Origin: Duncaniella sp.
GTDB taxonomy: Bacteria > Bacteroidota > Bacteroidia > Bacteroidales > Muribaculaceae
Direction of reading: 5' to 3'
NCBI RefSeq assembly: GCF_029054785.1
Contig: NZ_JAIDEN010000091.1
Coordinates: 24,377 to 88,376, forward strand
DNA: 64,000 bases
Below, piece after piece: positions 40,496 through 48,900 of the stretch; within the stretch, counting starts at the first letter, position 1; the number at the start of each line of letters is the position of its first letter. The notes beneath the pieces were generated by a model, which was given only the letters and a program-made list of their open reading frames with translations, was not told the origin of the DNA and did no database searches. A program made the translations under genes and the position numbers.

Positions 40496-41569
40496 ATGGA
40501 AACTACAATAATAAACCCTCCTCCTCAAAATTTTCCAATACTTACATCGGCTCTATACTCGTTAAAGGCAAGAACCGATAAGGCAAAGGTGTTGGTCGAG
40601 GTTATTCGCGACCCGGAAGGCGAGATTGATCGCTTTTTTTCCACAACGCTCTATTCGCATAATGGAGTGGTCGAGCTATCTGATGTCGGATCGCTTATCG
40701 AGGAACGGTTTCGCGCCAAGAGGAGACTCTGGGATATGATGGAAATTCGCATTGACGGAACTGTCGCTGAATTTACCGCCCTATACTGTGAATATAGCCT
40801 TGACCCGGACTTTGATTATACCCAGTGTTTCCTGTGTGCGTCCGGCGAATCTATCGTACATCGCAACTCTGCAATATCTCTTGCTCACTGGTACAATGGC
40901 TCTAACGAGTATCGGGTTCAAGTCGTGGGTCTCGATTCAGAAGGCAACACCGCCTCTGTTGAGCGGATTTTTACGAGAAATAGTCACTCAAATCATGTTT
41001 CATTCACTGTCAATGAGATTATACGCTATGCCCTCAATCAGACAGACGAGGAGACGGGTGCGGACTTGGTGAAAGTCGCATATTTTGCCATTTCCTATGC
41101 CTCCATGCAAAAGATTTTCTATGTCGTTGAACACCCGTTTTTCCTCACTTTCGGATTCCGAAACATGTTCAACGCATACGAATTTATTGATGTTGTTGGT
41201 GTAGTTACACGTAAAACCAAATTTGATAGGGAAACCGCGATATGCTCTGGTATTGCGAAACAGTATAATCAGACCGTCGAACGCACCTATGAAATGCAGA
41301 CAGGCCCACTCACCGATGAACAGATCCGCGAAATAGAACAGCTCATAGGCTCGCATGATGTTCAGTTGTGCGCCTCCGCCTTTGATTACGATATCATAAT
41401 AACCGACCACTCGATCGAGGTTGACAACGACGATGAATCGCTCTCATCGATAAAATTTACCTTCCGTTTCGTTGGTGAGCGCCCTATGCTTATTGCTGAT
41501 GACATGGGTGCTCTCATGCCTTCGCGCACGCATATCTTCTCACATGAATTTACAGCAGAGTTCGCATGA
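40496..41569 (+). CDS. Phage structural protein, probable tail or head
   Basis: 357 residues. Beta-rich throughout, with repeated strand-turn-strand segments (KVLVEVIRDPEGEIDRFFSTTLY, IEIDGTVAEFTALY-like). The C-terminal part ends with a hydrophobic strand (SRTHIFSHEFTAEF). No family can be named. It starts a late unit whose later genes encode the portal-like protein and adaptors. Translation would begin at the very 5' end of the transcript given the promoter position. Confidence 0.55.
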   Translation: METTIINPPPQNFPILTSALYSLKARTDKAKVLVEVIRDPEGEIDRFFSTTLYSHNGVVELSDVGSLIEERFRAKRRLWDMMEIRIDGTVAEFTALYCEYSLDPDFDYTQCFLCASGESIVHRNSAISLAHWYNGSNEYRVQVVGLDSEGNTASVERIFTRNSHSNHVSFTVNEIIRYALNQTDEETGADLVKVAYFAISYASMQKIFYVVEHPFFLTFGFRNMFNAYEFIDVVGVVTRKTKFDRETAICSGIAKQYNQTVERTYEMQTGPLTDEQIREIEQLIGSHDVQLCASAFDYDIIITDHSIEVDNDDESLSSIKFTFRFVGERPMLIADDMGALMPSRTHIFSHEFTAEFA

Positions 41570-41612
41570 AACCGACACAGTCATATTACACCGTTAAAAA
41601 TCATCTATCGCA

Positions 41613-41846
41613 ATGAAAAAGGCCATACATATTTCTCAAGCTCTCGCTATGCTCAACAATGGTCAACGTGTTTCTTTGCACGTCGTCACGGTCAAAGGTA
41701 AACTGATGGAGTGGCAGGATGTCATATCACTCAGCTATGACCGCTATAAAGGCACGAGGTCGATTAAATTCGTGCGATCTGGTGAAATCAGGACTATTCA
41801 TGACGTCTGTATTGTCGGCATTGATGATTTTGACGTATTTCTCTAA
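41613..41846 (+). CDS. Small phage protein, unknown
   Basis: 77 residues; small beta-rich protein (QRVSLHVVTVKGKLMEWQDVISLSYDRYKGTRSIKFVRSGEIRTIHDVCIVGID). It may be a virion accessory or regulatory SH3-like fold. Located directly before the portal-like gene. Confidence 0.55.
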   Translation: MKKAIHISQALAMLNNGQRVSLHVVTVKGKLMEWQDVISLSYDRYKGTRSIKFVRSGEIRTIHDVCIVGIDDFDVFL

Positions 41847-41863
41847 TTCAATCTCTCTCTCCA

Positions 41864-43279
41864 ATGAAAAAAGCAAATAAACAGAAACCGAAACAAGAAC
41901 ATTATTCTCCGGGGAATTTTTTCGATACATTCTCCGTTCATAATGTTCCGCAAACCAATGTTCGGGCGGCTATCGTCACGAAAACAACCACCGTATTTCG
42001 TGAGTCCAGTGATCTTAACATCACCAAAACCCATGATGGAATCGAATATGTTACATGGGGGGCGGACGATATGTTACCGTACAATCTTCTCGATTTGATC
42101 GAGAAAGATGAAACACTCTCGACGTGTCAGATATTCAATGCCGAAGTCTGTTATGGTAGCGGCCTTAAATATTGTACCAAAGACGCGTCTTCGGCTGTAA
42201 AATCTGAGGTCGAGGATTTTCTTCTCGATAATCCAATGCCTGACTATTTCCTCGGCGTGTGTCAGGATTTCAAGCATTTCAATTTCTCTATCTCGGTCAT
42301 AATCCTTAACGACGATGGCGACAAAATTGTAGAGCTACACCGTAAGCCTGCTTGCTACTGTCGTTTCTGCCCTGCGGACAAAACTACTGGCAGGATTACC
42401 AAGGTTTTGTTCGCTCCTTTCCGAAATCTCGCACAGTCGGACAAAGTCGAAGAAATCGAATTGCTTGACCCGCGATCTCCGTGGAAAGACCTTCAGCAGC
42501 GCATGGGGCTTAGAGCTACACGTAAAAATGGCGCCGGATCCCGTAAAACCAAAACTCGCAAATTTGCTATCCTGTCGCGATTTCCTGGCGTTGATTCTAT
42601 GTACTATCCTATTCCACACTATGCAGCCTTGTTCAAGGGTAGTTGGTACAACATCAAACGCCTCATCGGAGAGGCAAAGATGTCGAAGCTCAAAAACGCC
42701 GCTCCAATCAAATATGTGATTGAAGTTTCTCCTCGATACTGGGATAATCTTTTTGCTAATCAGCACATTGTTGATCAGAAGAAACAGGAAGCACTGATGA
42801 ATGAAAAGAAACAGGAAATGCTGGAGTTCCTCACCAACGTAGAGAATTCCGGCTCGGTTTTGTTTACTCCCAAAAGCATTTCTCTTGATGGTAAGGGTGA
42901 GACCGCTGACATCACCGTGACCTCCATTGATAGCAAAACCAAGGAGGGCGGCGACTGGGAAAGCGATATTGCCGAGGCAGTGAATATGATGTGCTTTACC
43001 ATGCGCGTTCACTCTAACCTCGTCGGCTCGGTTCCGGGCAAAGCTCAGACCAACAACTCCGGATCTGATAAACGTGAGCTTTACACTATCGCCCAAGCGT
43101 TGCAAAAGCCTTATCACGATATTCTCTTCCTCGTCCATGAAATAATTATAAAATTCAATCAGTGGAAAGGGGTTCACGTTGACTGCCCGTTTATCCAGCT
43201 TACCACTTTGGACGAACATTCTGACGCTAAAGAAGTAACGACCTCTAAAACAAACAGCAATGAATCTGACAATGACTAA
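41864..43279 (+). CDS. Portal protein (probable)
   Basis: 471 residues. Features consistent with a phage portal: an N-terminal basic stretch, a central long helix (QHIVDQKKQEALMNEKKQEMLEFLTNVENSGSVLF), the YPIPHYAALFKGSWYNIKRL segment, and a C-terminal SDKRELYTIAQALQKPYHDILFLVHEI helix, similar to portal-type proteins of Bacteroidales phages. Such proteins form the dodecameric ring through which DNA is packaged. It is followed by candidate head-tail adaptors. No short exact signature exists, so the call depends on size, pattern and position. Confidence 0.65.
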   Translation: MKKANKQKPKQEHYSPGNFFDTFSVHNVPQTNVRAAIVTKTTTVFRESSDLNITKTHDGIEYVTWGADDMLPYNLLDLIEKDETLSTCQIFNAEVCYGSGLKYCTKDASSAVKSEVEDFLLDNPMPDYFLGVCQDFKHFNFSISVIILNDDGDKIVELHRKPACYCRFCPADKTTGRITKVLFAPFRNLAQSDKVEEIELLDPRSPWKDLQQRMGLRATRKNGAGSRKTKTRKFAILSRFPGVDSMYYPIPHYAALFKGSWYNIKRLIGEAKMSKLKNAAPIKYVIEVSPRYWDNLFANQHIVDQKKQEALMNEKKQEMLEFLTNVENSGSVLFTPKSISLDGKGETADITVTSIDSKTKEGGDWESDIAEAVNMMCFTMRVHSNLVGSVPGKAQTNNSGSDKRELYTIAQALQKPYHDILFLVHEIIIKFNQWKGVHVDCPFIQLTTLDEHSDAKEVTTSKTNSNESDND

Positions 43280-44099
43280 TGATGAGCTGCGCTCTCTTAT
43301 TCCTAATGTTATCCATGAGGTAGAGGGTGAGGTTCTGCTCGCCGACAAACTCGCTCCATGGATTGAAACTGCAACGGCATGGCTCACCGATAACTTTATC
43401 GGCGAGGGGTTCTCTCTCCCTGATGGACATCTGCCGCTTGCTAAGAAAATCATCGTTTATAAAGCTTTTGTCGAGGCTGTGCCATCGCTTGATATCACTC
43501 TCAGCCCCGCAGGTTTTGCTGTTATCAATACCGATGGGCGTGCCCCGGCGTCAAAGGAACGTGTCGAGCGTCTTATTGCGTCGTTGCTTTCTATGGTAGA
43601 AGCAAATATGCTCCCATTCGTCATTAACCTACTCAAAACGGCAGACTGGCGCTCTACTCCGATGGGACAATACTGGCTCGGTACGTTCATGTATGGTCTC
43701 GATGACGCTATGGCAAACAAACGAGATAAAGATTTGCTCACTACTTATCGCGTTATGCGTGACAGCGCGCTTCGTTTTGAAACGGAGCTGTCGCAAAATT
43801 ATCTTGGTAGGAACGTAATGCAGCTCCTTCGCAATGCGAGGTACTGCATGCCATCTGAAGACCACACTTTGATTTTGTGCGATCTGATCCGCTGGGCCGA
43901 GTTACGTTATATTGCTTTCCATTCTCGCGACCAAAAAGCCAAATGTCCTGACGAGCACGAAGTGTGGCACCTCGTTCAGCCTATTCTCCGCGAGTTGCAA
44001 TATTGGCCGCAGCTGCACGAAATGTGGAAGGCTGAAATGGGCGAAAAATTCAAAGTTGAACCTTTCAAAAACACCGTCCAGGGCGGTTTCTTCTTCTGA
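43260..44099 (+). CDS. Probable head-tail adaptor protein
   Basis: 279 residues, mostly helical. It overlaps the portal-like gene by 20 bases and the next gene by 1. The internal segment LSLMVEANMLPFVINLLKTADWRSTPMGQYWLG-like helices are typical of small adaptor/connector proteins that follow portals, but no family was recognised with certainty. Confidence 0.5.
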   Translation: MNLTMTNDELRSLIPNVIHEVEGEVLLADKLAPWIETATAWLTDNFIGEGFSLPDGHLPLAKKIIVYKAFVEAVPSLDITLSPAGFAVINTDGRAPASKERVERLIASLLSMVEANMLPFVINLLKTADWRSTPMGQYWLGTFMYGLDDAMANKRDKDLLTTYRVMRDSALRFETELSQNYLGRNVMQLLRNARYCMPSEDHTLILCDLIRWAELRYIAFHSRDQKAKCPDEHEVWHLVQPILRELQYWPQLHEMWKAEMGEKFKVEPFKNTVQGGFFF

Positions 44100-44887
44100 T
44101 GGCTACTGTCGTTAATGTTTCTGTCCCTAAGAGTTGGTCGGAGTTATCTCAGGATCAACTCCGTTTCCTTCTATCTGCTATGGTTGCTGTTAATTTCGGC
44201 AACAAGAATGTCAGTTACCGCTCTCAGGAGGACTATGCGGCTCAGACTTCCGCACAGGTTCAGACATTGTGCTTTTTCAAGTGGTCCGGCCTGACTGTCA
44301 TCTGCCCGTATGATTCAGGCTATCTCGTAAAGTCCGGCGACATGGAATTTATGCTGTCTGCCGAAACAGTGGCAGCTGCTCTGACTCATTTGTCTTGGAC
44401 TAAGGAGCTGCCGCTTGAACCGGTCCGGCTTGATGTCGTTGACGGTGCCGAGGCTATTCCTGCCGATATCTCCTCCGGCCTCTCATTCGACGCCTGGCTC
44501 GCTTGCGAGACCCAGTGGCAGCGATATCAGGTTTGCCCCGATGACGCTCTGCTCCGTCAAATGGCCGAAATACTCTACAATAAGGAGGGGATCAAAATGA
44601 CAGCAGCCGAAACTCTTGGAATCTTCTATTGGTGGGCCGGTGTCAAGAACCTTGTCTCGGCTCTGTTCCCCAATTTTTTCAAGAAAGTCGGCGGCGACAG
44701 TGAGTCTGAACCTCCGTCCTATGATGAATTGAGGCGTAACATTGACGCGCAGATCAGGGCGCTCACAAAGGGCGACATTACCAAGGAACGCGAAATCCTT
44801 TCTCTGGACGCTATGCGGGCACTTACTGAACTTGACGCGCAGGCCCGCGAATATGATGAAATCCGTAAAAAATACCCGGCAAAATGA
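44099..44887 (+). CDS. Phage protein, probable structural, unknown
   Basis: 262 residues. Alpha-helical with a conserved-looking start (SVPKSWSELSQDQLRFLLSAMVAV) and a coiled-coil C-terminus (EREILSLDAMRALTELDAQAREYDEIRKKYP). It may act as a tail assembly or chaperone-like factor. Its start overlaps the previous stop by 1 base and it overlaps the next gene by 4. Confidence 0.5.
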   Translation: MATVVNVSVPKSWSELSQDQLRFLLSAMVAVNFGNKNVSYRSQEDYAAQTSAQVQTLCFFKWSGLTVICPYDSGYLVKSGDMEFMLSAETVAAALTHLSWTKELPLEPVRLDVVDGAEAIPADISSGLSFDAWLACETQWQRYQVCPDDALLRQMAEILYNKEGIKMTAAETLGIFYWWAGVKNLVSALFPNFFKKVGGDSESEPPSYDELRRNIDAQIRALTKGDITKEREILSLDAMRALTELDAQAREYDEIRKKYPAK

Positions 44888-45396
44888 ATTACGTAAATTT
44901 CAATTGGAATGCCGCGGCCTTTTTTGAAAGGCTGACCGGCTTGAACGTGTTTGCCAAAACACACGGATATCGTTTTGCCCGCGTATCTTCTCTTGAAGGA
45001 TTTCACGGCGCTCTCGGTACAATGGGCTCGACATCGGCCTTTGTCGCCGTCAGCGATACATCGCAGGGTGGTCTCGACATCGAGAACACACCGCACACTC
45101 GCAGAGTCAAGACGGTATTTCTCGCCAAACGCCATGCTGTCGATGACATGATGGCTCGCGAGCAATGTATGGATAACATGCGCGAGCTGTTCAGACAGTT
45201 TATGTCGGTATTGATCCAGGAGAAAACGAAGCTCGAAGAAAACGACATTTTCATCGACCCTCGAATCTCCTTTTCTGAGATTGACCGATATTTCTTCACC
45301 GGCTGTGCATGTGCATATTTCCAGATTGCGCTCGACACATACACTGACCTCTCTTATAACCCCGACGAATGGCTGACCCAAGAATTGACGCAATAG
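44884..45396 (+). CDS. Phage protein, probable structural, unknown
   Basis: 170 residues. Alpha/beta (FAKTHGYRFARVSSLEGFHGALG, TSAFVAVSDTSQGGLDIE); a Cys pair (FFTGCACAYF) near the end. Overlaps the next gene by 28 bases. A completion or tail-terminator role is possible from position. Confidence 0.5.
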   Translation: MNYVNFNWNAAAFFERLTGLNVFAKTHGYRFARVSSLEGFHGALGTMGSTSAFVAVSDTSQGGLDIENTPHTRRVKTVFLAKRHAVDDMMAREQCMDNMRELFRQFMSVLIQEKTKLEENDIFIDPRISFSEIDRYFFTGCACAYFQIALDTYTDLSYNPDEWLTQELTQ

Positions 45397-45839
45397 ACGC
45401 CCGGCAAAAATTTATCGAGGCATGGAATAAGACCATGATCGACATTTGGGCCGAGCGTATCTACAAACTAAAAGTATTTGACACCGGAGCGCTTTGGCGT
45501 TCGCCGTTGGAATTGCCAGTCAAGGCCGATGGTCGGTTTTATGACATCACACTGTCGCAGAACTTTCTCGAATATGGCCTTTGGCAAGACCTTGGTGTTG
45601 GCCGAGAGCTTCGCCATGGTGATTATGAACACAATAAGGAATACATCGAGGAACATGGTCGGAAACGTGAACGTCGACCGTGGTTCTCTCTGAAATATTA
45701 CTCATCAGTGATGAATCTTCGCGATTTTATGGCCGAATCATTGGGCGACGAGTTCAAATCAATGTTCTGTGCTGCTCTGGATTCGGATAACCTGCGATAT
45801 AGCTCCGGGCATTACAAGCGTATGGGTTACACGCGCTGA
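45369..45839 (+). CDS. Probable tail-completion or neck protein
   Basis: 156 residues. It resembles gp10/tail-completion proteins in size and position (between the adaptors and the tail fibre). Motif-like stretches are YKLKVFDTGALWRSPLELPVKADGRFYDITLSQNF, VGRELRHGDYEHNKEYIEEHGRKRERRPWFSLKYYSS. It is the last gene before a late promoter. Confidence 0.55.
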   Translation: MADPRIDAIDARQKFIEAWNKTMIDIWAERIYKLKVFDTGALWRSPLELPVKADGRFYDITLSQNFLEYGLWQDLGVGRELRHGDYEHNKEYIEEHGRKRERRPWFSLKYYSSVMNLRDFMAESLGDEFKSMFCAALDSDNLRYSSGHYKRMGYTR

Positions 45840-45841
45840 TT

Positions 45842-45876
45842 GTCTTTTAATCCTCTGTTTTCTCCATCTAAATTTG
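45842..45876 (+). promoter_or_regulatory. Late promoter 4 (tail fibre and DGR targets)
   Basis: GTCTTTTA (45842-45849), 19 nt, TAAATTTG (45869-45876), 49 bases before the tail-fibre ATG at 45926. It would drive the fibre gene and the two DGR target genes. Confidence 0.8.
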
Positions 45877-45925
45877 TGTCATTCATCGCCTGGGCTTTTT
45901 GCCTGGGCTAAGAACTCCTCATATT

Positions 45926-48900
45926 ATGTCTGATTTCTCCTCTCTCCAAATCAAAGTCAATGATCTCAAGGCTAAGGTAGCTCAGAATTCCATCACGCCT
46001 GCCTACCTTGGGGCATTGCTCGATGACTTCATTGTTCTGATGAAGGCCATCGATATGACCGGCATGAGTGCTGACGTCCAAACTGCTTTATCTAATTCCA
46101 GAACTGCGCTACAAAAAGCACAGTCCGCATTGACTAAAGCCGGCAATGCTGAAACCTCCGCGAACTCAGCTCTGGCCAACGCTCTCTCTGCCCTTAACCA
46201 GACTTCGGCTGCCATACAGACAGCCTCCAATGCCAAATCTTCCGCGGACGAGGCTCTTTCGACTGCTTCTGACGCAATGACAATGGCCGCAAATGCGCAA
46301 GGTAACGCCGACATAGCAGTTACGCGAGCCGATCGCGCACTCTCTCGTGTGTCTGATGTCGAAAAACTTATTGGGCAGCCCAACGGCATTGCCTCTCTTG
46401 ACAATTCTGGACTCGTTCCTTCAAATCAGTTGCCAGGAACATTTCTCTCTCTCGGTGAAACCGAGCAGACGGCATATTCCGGAGCCAAAGGCAAACAGCT
46501 GAGAGATGATTTTGACAAACTCAATGAAAATTACTCTCAAGCTTTATTCTCCATAAACGGTCATGCCCATATCAACGCAAATGCTCTCATGGAGCTTCGT
46601 CGAGCCATTCAGTTTGTTGATTTTACTGATTGGATTGACTCTAACGTAAGCAATATATCGCGTCTAATTCCATTCGGCTGTATTGTTCACTATCTTTCCT
46701 CTGACGGGTGGAAAGAAGTTCGCTATATCGGGCAAGACGCTGATAGCGATATGCAAGATGTCGACTCATGGGAAGAAATAACCAGTGGCTCGGCTACCGG
46801 CAATGTTATAAATATCCATGAAATCACCCAGGATTGGAACGCTACTAACCGAGGTGCCGCAGCGGGCAAAGTGCCTGAAGCTCTCAGAACCGGTGGCCGA
46901 AAAATAACTTTTATGTATGCCGCTGGTAAGTGGCAGACTTGGCAATTTACAGGTACACTCGTCAGCGACTGGGATCTCGACCAATTCTGGCGCCAGGAGG
47001 TCCGAACGGTTTCTATTAACGGTGCTGTGCCGCCTGATCCTGACCGCGAAGGGAATGTTGATCTCTCTTTCAATGTCGATGTCGACCAATCGCTCAACTC
47101 TGAATCTGACAACCCGGTAGCAAACAAAGCTGTCGTTGCCGCTATTGCCGATGTTGAATCCACTATCTCTAAGAAGCACTCTTTTGACCCTGTCACTCGC
47201 ATGTTGCACTTCTTTGATGGTGATGACAACATTATCGAGTCAGTGAATATACCTGGAGGCGGAGATGGAGGCTCGACGAATCCAACTGCGATTGAAATCA
47301 CAATCCAGTCCGCTCTGAACGTTACGATCCGCGAAGGTAGCGATTACTCAATCGAATATCTTTGGCGCCATTACAACATCAACAATAATGTTGATACTCA
47401 GTATGGCGGTACAGCTGAGCTGATTGTCGGCGGAGCAGTCGTTGACCGCAAAATCGTTACTCAGGGCTACAACTCTTTCGATGTAGGCCTTTGGCTCCAG
47501 TCCGGACTCAATACGGTACGAGTCCGTATAACTTCCGATGACGGTCTCATTTCTCAGTCAGCCAATGTCAAGATAACGGCAGCAGCTCTTTCTTTACGCT
47601 CTCTTTATGACATCTCTACTGCTAACATAATTGGCTCGCCATTCCAAATTCGTTATATCGTCAACGGATCTGGCGAGAAAAAAGTGTCGTTTGAAGTCGA
47701 TGGCAGCGATGCTGGAACTGAAACAGTTTCGACATCAGGAGCTACTTCAGTAAAAACAATTCAGACTACCGGCATGTATCACTCTGTTCGCACTATAAAC
47801 ATGCGCGCAACACGTGATATTGGTGCTGATGAACCTTTGCAGACTGATGACATCTCGTTCGATGTCATGGTTATCAACCGTGACAGCTACAAGCCGCTGA
47901 TCGCGTTGTCGCGTCCGGCCACAGCCTCTCAATATTCCACTATTGAAATCCCATTTGCGGTTTATGATCCGGAAAACACCCAGGGCGCTATCGTGGAAAT
48001 ATATCTCGGTGATGAACTCGTCGAGCGACAGCGCGTTGACCGCTCTCTACATACGTTCTCTCATCGCGTAAAACAGTACGGAGATCTGACATTCACTTTC
48101 AAGGTGCAGAATTCACACCTCTTGACAGAGAACTCCGTTACTGTGAACGTTACTCCGGCTCATACTCAGATTGAGGCCGAGACAGACGCCCTTTCTCTAT
48201 ATCTGACATCGTCCGGCCGTTCTAATGACGCTGAGAACCGCGATGACTGGTCGTTTACTTCCGAAAGTGGGGTCCATACAGCCGCTGTGTTTTCAAACTG
48301 CAATTTTGACGCACAGTCTGGCTGGAAAAAGGATAGCTTAGGTATTACTGCGTTACATCTGGAAAAGGGTGCCTCTTGCTTTATTCCATTCATGCCTTTC
48401 TCTGTGGACGCGAAAGCAACCGGCAAGACGATTGAACTTGAATTTTCGGTCTCCAACTGCTTTGATACCTCTGCCTCCATCGTGTCATGTCTGTCTGGTA
48501 ATGTCGGATTTGAGATAAAGGCTCAGGAAGCCTATATCTCATCAGCTCTTCGTCAGACTGTCGGCTCTAAGTTCAAACAGGACGAACGAATCCGTATCGG
48601 ATTTGTCATCGAGTCGGTATCCGGCACGAACCGTTTCATGCACTTGTTCATTAACGGCAAACATAGTGGTGTCATTCAATACGATACCAATGACTATTTT
48701 GTTCAGAATCCAGCTGCGGGCATTACTCTTGGCAATGCCTCATGCGAACTGAATGTCTACAATATACGTGCCTATGAAATCGCCTTGTCTTTCCGGCAAA
48801 TGCTCAACAATTACATCGCCGATATGGATAATACAGAGGTGATGTTCGCCAAGCTCGCCGCTAACGACATTTTCAACGAGGAGTCAGCCGATGACACTCT

